The position numbers and the translations under genes are program-made. A DNA stretch of 64,000 nt from Mangrovicoccus algicola (GTDB lineage: Bacteria; Pseudomonadota; Alphaproteobacteria; Rhodobacterales; Rhodobacteraceae): contig NZ_JACVXA010000013.1 in assembly GCF_014903745.1 (NCBI RefSeq), positions 32,610-96,609 of the forward strand, read 5' to 3'. The notes beneath the pieces are model-generated. The model had not been told where the DNA came from and searched no databases. It saw nothing but the letters and a program-made list of their open reading frames with translations. Shown piece by piece: positions 10,135-19,350 of this stretch. Within the stretch, counting starts at the first letter, position 1, and each line of letters begins with the position of its first letter.

Positions 10135-11760
10135 TCAGGCCTCGTCCTCCGCCTCGTCACCAAGATCGGCGTCCGCCTCGGACTCGGCCTCAGCTTCCAG
10201 CTCGGCCGGATCAACCCAGCCCAGCTGCACGCGGGCATTCATCACCAGGGCCTGGGCTTCCTCGAGGCTGACATCGAAGGGCTCCAGAAGCCCGTCATCC
10301 TTCACGCGCTTGCCTTCGACCGTGGTCCAGCCGCCGGCCAGCTCCCAGTCGGCGCAGGTCGCGAAGTCTTCCAGCGACTTCACGCCATCCTTGGCCAGCG
10401 CCTCGATCATCTGGGGTGTCAGGCCGTCAAAGTCAACCAGGCTGTCCTCGACACCGAGGCTGCGGGCGTTTTCCAGCGCCTTGCGGTTCTGTTCCTCGAT
10501 ATGGTCGCGGGCGCGCGCCTGAAGCTCGTCGGCCGTGCTCTCGTCGACCCCGTCGATCACCAGCAATTCGTCGAGATCGACATAGGCGACCTCTTCGAGA
10601 TTGGTGAAGCCTTCCGAGACCAGCAGCTGGGCGAAGAATTCGTCGACATCCAGCGTATCCATGAACAGCTGCGTCCGCTGGGCGAATTCCGCCTGGCGCC
10701 GCTCGCTCTCCTGGCTCTCGGTCATGATGTCGATATCCAGCCCGGTCAGCTGGCTGGCCAGGCGCACGTTCTGGCCGCGCCGCCCGATGGCCAGGCTCAG
10801 CTGGTCATCCGGCACGACGACCTCGATGCGTTCGGCTTCCTCGTCCAGCACCACCTTCGACACTTCGGCCGGCTGCAGCGCATTGACCAGGAAGGTCGGC
10901 TGGTCCTCGTTCCACGGGATGATGTCGATCTTCTCGCCCTGAAGCTCGTTGACCACCGCCTGCACGCGGCTGCCGCGCATGCCGACGCAGGCGCCGACCG
11001 GGTCGATCGAGCCGTCATAGGAGATCACGGCGATCTTGGCGCGGCTGCCCGGGTCGCGGGCCACGGCCTTGATCTCGATGATGCCGTCATAGATCTCCGG
11101 CACTTCCATCTTGAACAGCTCGGCCATGAATTCCGGCGCGGTGCGGCTGAGGAAGATCTGCGGGCCGCGCGGTTCGCGGCGCACGTCCTTGATGAACACG
11201 CGGATGCGGTCGCCGGGGCGATAGCTTTCGCGGCCGATCTTCTCGTTGCGGCGCAGGACGGCTTCGCCCCGGCCGATATCGACGATGATATTGCCGTATT
11301 CCTCGCGGCGCACGGTCCCGTTGATGATCGTGCCCGCGCGATCCTTGAATTCGTCATACTGGCGGTCGCGTTCCGCCTCGCGCACCTTCTGCAGGATGAC
11401 CTGCTTGGCCGATTGCGCGGCGATGCGGCCCAGTTCCACCGGCGGGACCTCGTCGACGATCTCGTCGCCGATCTCGGGATCGGCCTTGTACTGCTTCGCC
11501 TGGGCGACGGTCAGCTCGGCCTGGTAGTTTTCCAGCGCCTCGTCCTCGACCACGGTGCGCACGCGGGTGAAGGTCGCCACGCCGGTGCGCCGGTCGATCG
11601 CCACGCGAATGTCCATCTCCGCGCCATAGCGGGACTTGGCCGCGCGCGCGAGGCTTTCCTCCATGGCCTCGATCACCAGGTCGGGATCGATCATCTTCTC
11701 GCGGGCCACGGCCTCGGCCGTCTGCAGAAGCTCCAGCTGGTTCGCTGCGGTAATCGCCAT
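10135..11760 (-). CDS. nusA: Transcription termination/antitermination protein NusA
   Basis: A 541-residue RNA polymerase-binding factor for pausing, termination and rRNA antitermination. Domain order is: an N-terminal polymerase-binding domain (MAITAANQLELLQTAEAVAREKM), an S1 domain around residues 135-200 (INGTVRREEYGNIIVDIG), KH1 and KH2 (VGACVGMRGSRVQAVVNEL and LSLAIGRRGQNVRLAS), two acidic-repeat-like helix-hairpin-helix segments, and a very acidic C-terminus (EAEAESEADADLGDEAEDEA). It follows rimP by 6 bp. NusA acts on hairpin terminators, which is relevant to the terminator found in this operon's own leader. Confidence 0.97.
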   Translation of the reverse strand: MAITAANQLELLQTAEAVAREKMIDPDLVIEAMEESLARAAKSRYGAEMDIRVAIDRRTGVATFTRVRTVVEDEALENYQAELTVAQAKQYKADPEIGDEIVDEVPPVELGRIAAQSAKQVILQKVREAERDRQYDEFKDRAGTIINGTVRREEYGNIIVDIGRGEAVLRRNEKIGRESYRPGDRIRVFIKDVRREPRGPQIFLSRTAPEFMAELFKMEVPEIYDGIIEIKAVARDPGSRAKIAVISYDGSIDPVGACVGMRGSRVQAVVNELQGEKIDIIPWNEDQPTFLVNALQPAEVSKVVLDEEAERIEVVVPDDQLSLAIGRRGQNVRLASQLTGLDIDIMTESQESERRQAEFAQRTQLFMDTLDVDEFFAQLLVSEGFTNLEEVAYVDLDELLVIDGVDESTADELQARARDHIEEQNRKALENARSLGVEDSLVDFDGLTPQMIEALAKDGVKSLEDFATCADWELAGGWTTVEGKRVKDDGLLEPFDVSLEEAQALVMNARVQLGWVDPAELEAEAESEADADLGDEAEDEA

Positions 11761-11766
11761 GGGATG

Positions 11767-12378
11767 TCAGTCCTTCTCGCTCGCGGCCGCCGGATCCTCG
11801 GCGGTGTCGGTGACGATCTCGTCGAATTCGTTCTCGTTGATGACGCCCGCCGCCTTGCGCTGGCGCAGCATCTCGGTGATCAGCTCGTCGGTCAGCACCA
11901 GCTTGGCATCGCTGAGCCAATCGAATTGCAGCCCGATCGTGACCGGCTCCTGGCCCGCGCCCTGCGGCGGCAGCGTCAGCAGGACCTCGCCATCCTCGAC
12001 CCCGGCCAGCTCGCCGCGGAACCGGCGGCGGCCGTCGATCAGTTCGGTCGTCTCGATCTTGGCCTCGTAGCCCGCCCAGATATCGAAATCCTTCAGCCGC
12101 GTCAGCGGCCGGTCGATCCCGGGGCTGGAGACTTCCAGCGTATAGGCTTCCTCCAGCGGATCCTCGACATCGAGCGCCGCGGAGACGGCCGTGGAAATCT
12201 TCGCGCAATCGTCGACCTCGATCCCGCCATCGGGGCGGTCGGCCATGATCTGCAGCGTATGGGTCTTGCCGCCCATCAGCCGGATGCGGACAAGCTCGTA
12301 GCCGAGATCGGCAATCACCGGCTCGACGATCTCCGCCATGCGGCGGTCGATGGGGGCTTTCGCGATCAGGTCTGACAC
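11767..12378 (-). CDS. rimP: Ribosome maturation factor RimP
   Basis: A 203-residue 30S maturation factor and first gene of the nusA-infB operon. The start is a GTG at 12378 ([14 protein letters not shown]). A frame open further upstream would run through the leader terminator and is rejected. Family blocks are [48 protein letters not shown] and the C-terminal SH3-like part [18 protein letters not shown]. The last 40 residues are an acidic tail seen in alphaproteobacterial RimP. A GGAG lies before the GTG. Confidence 0.94.
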   Translation of the reverse strand: MSDLIAKAPIDRRMAEIVEPVIADLGYELVRIRLMGGKTHTLQIMADRPDGGIEVDDCAKISTAVSAALDVEDPLEEAYTLEVSSPGIDRPLTRLKDFDIWAGYEAKIETTELIDGRRRFRGELAGVEDGEVLLTLPPQGAGQEPVTIGLQFDWLSDAKLVLTDELITEMLRQRKAAGVINENEFDEIVTDTAEDPAAASEKD

Positions 12379-12412
12379 GGAAGGACTCCAGGAGTTTCGG
12401 AACGCACAAAAA

Positions 12413-12431
12413 AACGGGCCAGCGGCCCGTT
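12413..12431 (-). terminator. Intrinsic terminator inside the rimP operon leader (candidate attenuator)
   Basis: On the minus strand, AACGGGCC - GCT - GGCCCGTT is followed directly by a run of T (seven consecutive A on the plus strand at 12407-12413), a textbook intrinsic terminator. Its T-run ends about 28 nt before the rimP GTG, too close for a promoter between them. Operon transcription therefore probably reads through it. Confidence 0.8.
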
Positions 12432-12486
12432 GCGTGTTTCGGTGGAGCACCTTCCCCGCGAAGGGAGCAGCGCGCCGCTGGCGCTG

Positions 12487-12515
12487 CTATTACGGTGTTC
12501 GGCGGCGGCATGCAA
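12487..12515 (-). promoter_or_regulatory. Candidate promoter of rimP-nusA-ylxR-infB
   Basis: On the minus strand, TTGCAT (12510-12515) and TAATAG (12487-12492) are exactly 17 bp apart. Each box matches only 3 of 6 consensus bases. Placement supports it: it lies after the chemoreceptor stop and would give a leader of about 100 nt with three successive hairpins, GCAGCGC/GCGCTGC (12467-12487), CCTTC/GAAGG (about 12450-12465) and the terminator. Confidence 0.45.
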
Positions 12516-12552
12516 GCTGATTCTCCGCCGGGCCCGGTTCTTCGCCCGGGGC

Positions 12553-14658
12553 TCAGAAATCTTCCCAGCCCCCGTCATCGACGGGCGACGCCGCAGGGGG
12601 CGCCGCCGCTGCGGCCGGACCGCCCCCGGCAGACGCGCGGCGCGCGGGCCGTTCCGCCGGGACAGGGGACGATCCGGGAGATGCGGCCATCTCCTCGGAT
12701 GGTCCTGCCGGGGCAAGCCGCGCCAGCGCCGCCGCGCGGCCCGGGCTCAGCCGGAACTGCGCCACGGCGTTGCCCAGATTCACCGCTTCGCGGGTCAGGC
12801 TCTGGCTGGCCGAGAGCGTGTCCTGAAACAATGCGGTATTCGCCTGCGTGGTGTTGTCGAGATGCGAGACCGAGGTATTGATCTCGCCCAGGCCGACGGA
12901 TTGCTCGCCGGCGGAACGGGCAATGTCCGAGACATGGCTGGAAATCTCGGAGACGGAGGCCGCGATCCGGCGCAGCGTCTCGCCCGCCTCGCCGACAAGG
13001 GACACGCCGCGATTGACCTGCTCCCCGCTTTCCGAGATCAGCGCGTTGATCTCCCGCGCGGCATCGGAGGATCGCTGTGCCAGCGCCCGCACCTCCGAGG
13101 CGACGACGGCAAAGCCGCGCCCGGCCTCGCCCGCGCGCGCCGCCTCCACCCCGGCATTGAGGGCCAGAAGATTGGTCTGGAAGGCGATGTCGTCGATCAC
13201 GTGGATGATCTTGGAAATCTTGTCCGAACTCTGTTCGATCGCGCCCATCGCCTCCACGGCCTGGCGCACGACCTCCCCGGATTGCTCGGCCGTGCCGCGG
13301 GCATCCACGACGATCCGGTCCGCATCCTTGGCCCCCTTCGCCGCCAGCGCGACGGATGAGGTGAGCTGTTCGAGGGCGGCGGCGGTCTCCTCCAGGGTAG
13401 CGGCCGCCTGTTCGGTGCGCTTGGCCACATCCTCCGCCGAGCTGGTGATCGCCTCGCCCTTCTCCACGATATGGCCCGAAGATTCCGAGATCCCCGCGAT
13501 GACCTCCTCCAGCGTGTCGACCGTGCTGTTGAAATCGTTGCGCAGCTCCTCGTAGGCGCCGTCGAATTCCTGATCGATCCGCGCGCCCAGGTCGCCCGCG
13601 GCCAGGGTGCGCAAGGCATCTGCAAGAATGGAGACCACCTGCTCCTGCCGCGCCAGGGTCTCGCGCCGTTCGCGATCGGCCTTCTCCACGCTTTCGGCGC
13701 GCAGCGCCTCCTCCCTGGCCTGTGCATCGCGGCGCGCCTGCTCGGCCTCGCGCTCTCTTTCCTGCTCGGCCCGTTTCTTCTCCTGCTCGGCTTCGAGGCG
13801 CTGCGCCTCCGCGGCGACCTCCGCCTTGTGCCGGGCCTCCACTTCCGCGGAGAGCCGCGCATTTTCCCTCAGCCCGTCGCGGAACCCCTGCACCGCGCGC
13901 GCCATTTCGCCGAATTCGTCGCGGGAGCTCAGACAGGGGATATCGGCCTCCAGATCCCCGGCAGACAGGGTGGCCATGCGCGCGTTCAGGCTTGCCAGCG
14001 GCCGCGTCACGCTGCGCGCGATCGCCACGATCACCACGCCCAGGATCACCATTCCCGCCAGGCCCACGGCCATGCCGATATTGCGCAGCACCGCCATCTG
14101 GGCGTGCAGATCCTCCAGATAGGTCCCGGTGCCGACGATCCAGCCCCAGGGTTCGAAGGGACGCACGAAGCCGAGCTTGGGGACCATCTCGGCGGAGCCG
14201 TCATCGCCGAAGCGCGCGAAACTGTAGTCCAGCGTCCCGCCGCCCTGCGCGGCGAGGTCGATGAATTCCAGGAAGACCTTGATTCCCTCCGGATCCTCGA
14301 AACCGCTCTGGTCGGTGCCCACGAGAGCCGGGTTGCTGCCATGGGCGGTCACGACCGCATCGTGATCGAGCGCGAAGAAATACCCGTCGCCGTCATAGCG
14401 CATCGCATTGAGCACGCGCTCGCCCTCCACGAGGGCCGCCTCGGGCGAAATTTCGCCCGCCTCGACGCGGTACTGCACCGCCTCGAGGCTGAAGATCGCC
14501 GCATCGACCACGTCGCGCAGATGCGCCTCCCGCATGCGCAGGGTATTGCGTTCCGCCAGCGTGTACATGGTCGCCGCAAGGGCCCCGACGGCCAGAAGCA
14601 CGACAAGGACGATTGCATAGATCCGGCCGCCGATGCGCAACCCGAAAGCCGTCTTCAT
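12553..14658 (-). CDS. Methyl-accepting chemotaxis protein with Cache sensor and CheR tether
   Basis: A 701-residue chemoreceptor. TM1 is about residues 12-33 and TM2 about 190-212. Between them is a single-Cache periplasmic sensor with the typical [11 protein letters not shown] and [15 protein letters not shown] blocks. A HAMP domain follows ([22 protein letters not shown]), then a long Glu/Arg/Ala coiled coil (about 265-340), a second HAMP-like segment and the signalling hairpin, whose tip contains [24 protein letters not shown]. The last five residues, GWEDF, resemble the xWxxF tether that binds CheR/CheB. The ATG has GGAGAG 6 bp upstream. No other che gene is in the window. The ligand is unknown; Cache_2 receptors often sense small organic acids. 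Confidence 0.93.
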   Translation of the reverse strand: MKTAFGLRIGGRIYAIVLVVLLAVGALAATMYTLAERNTLRMREAHLRDVVDAAIFSLEAVQYRVEAGEISPEAALVEGERVLNAMRYDGDGYFFALDHDAVVTAHGSNPALVGTDQSGFEDPEGIKVFLEFIDLAAQGGGTLDYSFARFGDDGSAEMVPKLGFVRPFEPWGWIVGTGTYLEDLHAQMAVLRNIGMAVGLAGMVILGVVIVAIARSVTRPLASLNARMATLSAGDLEADIPCLSSRDEFGEMARAVQGFRDGLRENARLSAEVEARHKAEVAAEAQRLEAEQEKKRAEQEREREAEQARRDAQAREEALRAESVEKADRERRETLARQEQVVSILADALRTLAAGDLGARIDQEFDGAYEELRNDFNSTVDTLEEVIAGISESSGHIVEKGEAITSSAEDVAKRTEQAAATLEETAAALEQLTSSVALAAKGAKDADRIVVDARGTAEQSGEVVRQAVEAMGAIEQSSDKISKIIHVIDDIAFQTNLLALNAGVEAARAGEAGRGFAVVASEVRALAQRSSDAAREINALISESGEQVNRGVSLVGEAGETLRRIAASVSEISSHVSDIARSAGEQSVGLGEINTSVSHLDNTTQANTALFQDTLSASQSLTREAVNLGNAVAQFRLSPGRAAALARLAPAGPSEEMAASPGSSPVPAERPARRASAGGGPAAAAAPPAASPVDDGGWEDF

Positions 14659-14763
14659 GGGGAAGCTCTCCGAAATGACTGACGGGAGCTGTATGGGCCA
14701 CAAGAAGTAAAGGTTGCGTTGTGCCGGGCGAGATTCATCGGCGGGGCCCGCGCCCCGCCGCCG

Positions 14764-15756
14764 TCACAGGCCCAGGCGCGCGCGCTCCCGCCGGAGCGCG
14801 TTGGTGATCCGCACCAGTTCCGCGCTGATGCCCGGTTCGCTGAGCGCATGCCCGGCATTGGGCACGAGCTTCAGCTCGGCGCGCGCCCAGGCCCGGGACA
14901 ATGCCCAGGCGGATTGCGGCGGGCAGATCATGTCATAGCGCCCCTGCACGATGGTGCCGGGCACATCCGCGATCCGCGCGGCATTTTCCAGGATCCAGTC
15001 CGGCGACCCGAGAAACCCGCCATTGATGAAATAGTGATTCTCCAGCCGCGAGAAGGCCCGGGCGTAATCGGCGGGACTGTCATGCTGCAGGCCCTGGCTC
15101 TGGATCGACGCCAGCGCGTTTTCCCAGGCCGCCCAGGCGCGGGCATAGCGGATCTCGACCATGGTGTCGCCGCTGAACAGCCGCCGGTGATAGGCGGCAA
15201 TCAGGTCGCCGCGCTCCTCCTCGGGGATCAGGCGCACGAAGCGGTCCCAGACATCGGGCCAGAACTGCCCCGCCCCGCCGCCATAGAACCAGCCGAGTTC
15301 GCGCGGCGTCATCAGGAAGACGCCGCGCAGCGCCAGATAGGCGGCCCGCTCGGGATGGGTGATGGCATAGACCAGCGACAGGGTCGCGCCCCAGCTGCCG
15401 CCGAAGACGATCCAGCGATCCACGCCCAGTTCCTCGCGGATCCGCTCCATGTCGGCCACGAGATGCCAGGTGGTGTTGTTCTCCACCGAGGCATGCGGAC
15501 GCGAGCGGCCGCAGCCGCGCTGGTCGAAGAGGATGACGCGATAGGCGGCGGGGTCGAAATAGCGCCGCATCGCCGGGCTGCATCCGCCCCCCGGCCCGCC
15601 ATGCACCACGACCACGGGAATGCCCTCGGGCGATCCGCATTGCTCGACATAGATCCTGTGGCCGTCCCCGGTCTCGATCATCCGCTGGTCATAGGCATCG
15701 ACCGGAGGATACAGAAACTGGTGCGCCGTACGTTTTTGTCCCGAGACTTGCTCCAT
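14764..15756 (-). CDS. pip: Proline iminopeptidase
   Basis: A 330-residue alpha/beta-hydrolase of family S33 that removes N-terminal proline from peptides in the cytoplasm. Diagnostic parts are HGGPGGG (residues 52-58, oxyanion region), DQRGCGRSRPH, the nucleophile elbow GGSWGATL with Ser121, GRYDMICPP containing the probable catalytic Asp, and NAGHALSE containing the catalytic His. The ATG at 15756 gives the standard MEQVSGQKRTAHQFLYPPVDAYD start. It is divergent from ubiG, with 65 bp between them that contain a TATATA box (15765-15770) readable on both strands. Confidence 0.94.
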   Translation of the reverse strand: MEQVSGQKRTAHQFLYPPVDAYDQRMIETGDGHRIYVEQCGSPEGIPVVVVHGGPGGGCSPAMRRYFDPAAYRVILFDQRGCGRSRPHASVENNTTWHLVADMERIREELGVDRWIVFGGSWGATLSLVYAITHPERAAYLALRGVFLMTPRELGWFYGGGAGQFWPDVWDRFVRLIPEEERGDLIAAYHRRLFSGDTMVEIRYARAWAAWENALASIQSQGLQHDSPADYARAFSRLENHYFINGGFLGSPDWILENAARIADVPGTIVQGRYDMICPPQSAWALSRAWARAELKLVPNAGHALSEPGISAELVRITNALRRERARLGL

Positions 15757-15821
15757 GGAGCGACTATATAGGCGTGTTCGGGCCTCGGCCATAGACCGCA
15801 ACAGAAAAAGGGGAGCGCGGC

Positions 15822-16565
15822 ATGAGCGATGCGTCATCGTCCGTCGATCCGCAGGAGATCGCGAAATTCGAGGCCATGGCCGCCGAATGGTGGGATCCCC
15901 ATGGCAAGTTCAAGCCGCTGCACATGATGAATCCCTGTCGGCTGGGCTATGTCACCCGCCAGATCGCGGCGGAATTCGGCCGCGACCTGAACCGGCCCCG
16001 CGCGCTCGAGGGGCTGCGCATCCTCGATATCGGCTGCGGCGGCGGGCTCCTGTGCGAACCGCTGGCGCGGCTGGGCGCGACCGTGACCGGCGCGGATGCC
16101 GCCGAGCGCAACATCCCCGTGGCCAAGCTCCATGCCGAGCAGTCCGGGCTGGAGATCGACTACCGCCATACGACGGCCGAGGCGATCGCCGCCTCGGGGG
16201 AAAAGTTCGACGTGGTGCTGGCCATGGAGGTGGTGGAACATGTCGCCGATCCGCAGGCCTTCCTGTCGGTCTGCGCGCAGCTGCTGGAGTCCGGCGGGCT
16301 GACCGTGGTCTCGACGCTGAACCGCAACCCGAAAAGCTACCTGATGGCGATCATCGGGGCCGAGCATGTCATGCGCTGGCTGCCGAAGGGCACGCATGAC
16401 TGGGCGAAGTTCATCACCCCCGACGAGCTGTCGGGATTCCTCGAGACCGCGGGGATGGTGCCGGTGGACCGCCGCGGATTCGTCTTCAATCCGCTGGGCT
16501 GGAGCTGGTCGCTGTCCGAACGCGACCTGTCGGTGAACTACGCCATCGCCGCCCGCGCGGGCTGA
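15822..16565 (+). CDS. ubiG: Bifunctional ubiquinone O-methyltransferase UbiG
   Basis: A 247-residue SAM-dependent enzyme that performs both O-methylations of ubiquinone biosynthesis. The SAM motif I is [16 protein letters not shown] (from residue 67), and post-I is GADAAERNI. Family markers are [24 protein letters not shown] and [12 protein letters not shown]. The region before the ATG reads AAAAAGGGGAGCGCGGC, a strong Shine-Dalgarno. It is divergent from pip and convergent with the SHOCT-protein gene, so it is probably monocistronic. Confidence 0.96.
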   Translation: MSDASSSVDPQEIAKFEAMAAEWWDPHGKFKPLHMMNPCRLGYVTRQIAAEFGRDLNRPRALEGLRILDIGCGGGLLCEPLARLGATVTGADAAERNIPVAKLHAEQSGLEIDYRHTTAEAIAASGEKFDVVLAMEVVEHVADPQAFLSVCAQLLESGGLTVVSTLNRNPKSYLMAIIGAEHVMRWLPKGTHDWAKFITPDELSGFLETAGMVPVDRRGFVFNPLGWSWSLSERDLSVNYAIAARAG

Positions 16566-16594
16566 GCGCGCAGGCGGCGGCGCGGGCGGACAGG

Positions 16595-17425
16595 CTAGAG
16601 CCGCGCCAGGAGCTCCGCCTTCTTGGCCTGGAATTCCGCCTCGGTCAGCACGCCCATGTCCCGCAGCTGGCCCAGTTTCTCCAGCGCGGCGAAGACATCG
16701 CCCTGTACCGGCTGCGCCGCGGCGGGATCTGCGGCAGGCGCCGGTTCGGGGGCGGTCTGCGGCGCGGGCTGCCCGGCCTCCGGCGCGCTTTGCCAGGATG
16801 GCGCCTGCGCGGCCTGCCCCTGGCCCGAGACCACCGGCAGCTGGTTGAGATAGACCGTCCCGTACTGGCTGGTGAAGGTCCAGCTGGCATCGCCCGACTG
16901 CTGCTGGCCGACGCCGCCGATCTGGTGATCCAGCGTGTCGTAGACCGTCACCTGGCCGCCGAGATTGACCGCCAGCCGGCCCCTGTCGGGAAAGATCGCA
17001 TAGCTGAGATTGTTCTGGCTGCCGGAGGAGGAGGGGCTGCCCAGTTCCGGCGGCCACCAGCTGCCGCCGCCGCCGAAGCTCATCGAGACACCGCCCTGTC
17101 CCGTTCCCTGCCCCTGCCACTGTCCGCCGGAGGAGGGTGCGGGCGGCGGCAGGTAGAAGCTGCCATTGAACCAGGCCGCCGAGATCTCGCCGCACAGGTT
17201 CGACACCAGCGCCTGCAGGTTGGAATTGAACATGTCCCCGACCATGGTCATCCCGCCCGAGGACCATTGCCCCATGCCGCCCAGCTCGGGCACCGAGAAC
17301 TGGGCCATCGTGCCGCCGCCGCGGCTGACCGCGTCCATCATCGCGCGCACCGCGTCCTGGCTCAGCCCGTAGCGCCGCGACAGGTCCGCCATCACCGCGG
17401 ATCCATGCTGGGAAAGTTGGTCCAT
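16595..17425 (-). CDS. SHOCT-domain protein with low-complexity linker
   Basis: A 276-residue protein with no signal peptide. The last 35 residues (DVFAALEKLGQLRDMGVLTE, then AEFQAKKAELLARL) are a SHOCT domain, a short two-helix module often at the ends of oligomeric or membrane-associated proteins. Residues 1-60 look helical (LSRRYGLSQDAVRAMMDAVSRGGGT). The middle is unusually rich in Gly, Ser, Gln and Pro (SSGGQWQGQGTGQGG), with a beta-rich segment around 140-195. Another low-complexity Ala/Pro stretch follows (PEPAPAADPAAAQP). The overall function is not known to me. Confidence 0.8.
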   Translation of the reverse strand: MDQLSQHGSAVMADLSRRYGLSQDAVRAMMDAVSRGGGTMAQFSVPELGGMGQWSSGGMTMVGDMFNSNLQALVSNLCGEISAAWFNGSFYLPPPAPSSGGQWQGQGTGQGGVSMSFGGGGSWWPPELGSPSSSGSQNNLSYAIFPDRGRLAVNLGGQVTVYDTLDHQIGGVGQQQSGDASWTFTSQYGTVYLNQLPVVSGQGQAAQAPSWQSAPEAGQPAPQTAPEPAPAADPAAAQPVQGDVFAALEKLGQLRDMGVLTEAEFQAKKAELLARL

Positions 17426-17554
17426 GCGTCTCTCGCCGCCCCGGGCGGCGCTCCTGTTCTGCGGATCAGCCCGTGGCCTAGCATATCGCGGGACGCGCCG
17501 ATACCGGAACCGCCTCTGCCGCCCGGCCTGCGGCAGATCCGCACCCGCCCCGCC

Positions 17555-18532
17555 TCAGCCGGCCAGCGCCGCCAGAACCTCGCGCGCGGCCGAAGCGGCC
17601 GTGCGCCGCCCCTCGGCCACCGCCGCGCCCAGCTCGGTTTCCAGCTGCCGCAGCGCCGGGTCGGCCGCCAGCCGGGCCATCAGCCCGTGGCGCAGCTCCT
17701 CGCGGAACCAGTGATGCGCCTGGCGGGCGCGGCGGGCCTGCCAGTGCCCTGCCGCGCGGCGCCAGCGATCCAGCGCCTGCATCTCCTCCCAGGCCGCCTC
17801 CAGCCCGGTTTCCGAAATCGCCGAGACGGTCAGCGCCTTGGGAAAGCCCGGCGGATCCTCCGGCCGCTTGCGCAGCAGCCGCAGCGCCCCGGCGTAATCC
17901 GCGCAGGTCCGCGTCGCCGCGGGCAGCAGGTCGCCATCGGCCTTGTTCACCAGGATCAGGTCGGCGATCTCCATGATTCCGCGCTTGACCCCCTGCAGCT
18001 CGTCGCCCCCCGCAGGCGCCATCAGCAGCACGAAGAGATCGCACATTTCCGCGACCATGGTCTCGGACTGGCCGACGCCCACCGTCTCGATGAGCACGAT
18101 GTCGAACCCCGCCGCCTCGCACAGCGCCACCGCCTCGCGCGTGCGCCGGGCCACGCCGCCCAGATGCGTCTGGGACGGCGAGGGCCGGATGAAGGCGCGC
18201 GGGTCGCGGCTCAGCCGCTCCATCCTGGTCTTGTCCCCCAGGATCGACCCGCCGGAGCGCGCCGAGGAGGGATCGACCGCCAGCACGGCGACCCGGTTTC
18301 CCTGCGCGGTCAGCATCTTGCCGAACCCCTCGATGAAGGTGGACTTGCCGACACCCGGCGTGCCCGACAGGCCGATGCGCAGCGCCATGCGGCCCGCCCG
18401 GCCCAGGGTCTCGATCAGCTCCACCGCCGCGGCACGGTGATCCTCGCGGCCGCTTTCCACCAACGTGATCGCCCGGGCCAGCCCCCGGCGCTCTCCCGCC
18501 CGGATGCGGCGGGCAAGATCGGAAAGGTCCAT
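17555..18532 (-). CDS. meaB: MeaB/ArgK-type P-loop GTPase (methylmalonyl-CoA mutase chaperone)
   Basis: A 325-residue G3E-family GTPase. MeaB protects and reloads adenosylcobalamin-dependent methylmalonyl-CoA mutase. Walker A is [12 protein letters not shown] (residues 54-65). Other motifs are [29 protein letters not shown] and NKADGD, the last giving guanine specificity. [13 protein letters not shown] is the family signature, though THLGG in place of the common GTLGG is a slight difference. The mutase gene is not in the window, so the partner is inferred; a related cobalamin mutase such as ethylmalonyl-CoA mutase is possible. The ATG at 18532 is 105 bp from the divergent DUF3108 gene. Confidence 0.9.
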   Translation of the reverse strand: MDLSDLARRIRAGERRGLARAITLVESGREDHRAAAVELIETLGRAGRMALRIGLSGTPGVGKSTFIEGFGKMLTAQGNRVAVLAVDPSSARSGGSILGDKTRMERLSRDPRAFIRPSPSQTHLGGVARRTREAVALCEAAGFDIVLIETVGVGQSETMVAEMCDLFVLLMAPAGGDELQGVKRGIMEIADLILVNKADGDLLPAATRTCADYAGALRLLRKRPEDPPGFPKALTVSAISETGLEAAWEEMQALDRWRRAAGHWQARRARQAHHWFREELRHGLMARLAADPALRQLETELGAAVAEGRRTAASAAREVLAALAG

Positions 18533-18637
18533 GGCGGCGCTCCGCTTGATCTGCCCGGGCACCCCGGGCCGGTTGACGATCCCCCCGGTTTTCTGCCTTG
18601 TGCCGGGGATGGATGGCAAGAGCGGAGGACAGGGCCG

Positions 18638-19348
18638 ATGACGCGCAGGGGATGGACCGCGACACTGGCGGCGCTGGTTCTGGCCGGTCCGGCCATGGCC
18701 GAAACCGGGACCTTCGACCTGCGCCTGGGCCCCGTGCCCGCGGGCACGCTGGCCTATTCGGCAGAAGAGCGCGGCGGGCGCTATGCCGCCTCCGGCGCCG
18801 TGCGCTCGGGCGGGCTGGCCGGGCTGTTCGTCGATGCCGCCATCGATGCCACGGCGCGCGGCCGGTCGGAGGGGAACGACTATCGCCCCGATAGCTTTTC
18901 CTCCACCACCTCCGAGGACGGCGACACCGAGACCCTGACCTTCCGCTATGCCAACGGGGTGCCGCAGGTGTCGCGCGATCCCGCACCGTCGAAACCGCCG
19001 AAACACGCCGCCCCGCCGGAGGCGCAGGGCGGAACCGTCGATCCGATGACCGCCGCCTTCGCCATCCTGCGCGACCGGCCCGCGGATCAGGCCTGCGACC
19101 TGCGGATAGAGATGTATGACGGACGCCGCCGCACCGATCTGCGGCTGGTCGGCGGCACCGCCACCGGCGATGGCGGGCTGTCCTGCCGCGGCGAATACCG
19201 CCGCGTCGCCGGGTTCTCGCAGAAGGAGCTGGCCGAGAAGCCGGTCTGGCCCTTCTCCGTGACCTATGCCCCCGCGGGGGCGGCGCTGCGCGTCACCGAA
19301 CTGGCGATCCCCACCAGCTTCGGCACGCTGCGGATGGTGCGGCGCTGA
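18638..19348 (+). CDS. DUF3108-family exported protein
   Basis: A 236-residue protein with a clear signal peptide ([22 protein letters not shown]). The mature part starts [19 protein letters not shown], with [10 protein letters not shown] and the [11 protein letters not shown] block typical of DUF3108. Members are beta-rich periplasmic proteins, probably lipid- or polysaccharide-binding, without a proven role. The stop lies 2 bp before the hrpB ATG, so the two are likely co-transcribed. AGCGGAGGACAGGG before the ATG is a good ribosome site. Confidence 0.85.
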   Translation: MTRRGWTATLAALVLAGPAMAETGTFDLRLGPVPAGTLAYSAEERGGRYAASGAVRSGGLAGLFVDAAIDATARGRSEGNDYRPDSFSSTTSEDGDTETLTFRYANGVPQVSRDPAPSKPPKHAAPPEAQGGTVDPMTAAFAILRDRPADQACDLRIEMYDGRRRTDLRLVGGTATGDGGLSCRGEYRRVAGFSQKELAEKPVWPFSVTYAPAGAALRVTELAIPTSFGTLRMVRR

Positions 19349-19350
19349 GC

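Noticed and set aside
6936..10271. A 1111-codon plus-strand frame opposite infB and ylxR
   Set aside because: Same antisense artefact: the opposite strand encodes IF-2 with all its motifs, and the frame crosses gene boundaries.
15757..15821. A clear divergent promoter pair for pip and ubiG
   Set aside because: TATATA at 15765-15770 is attractive, but no -35 at 16-18 bp was found on either strand.
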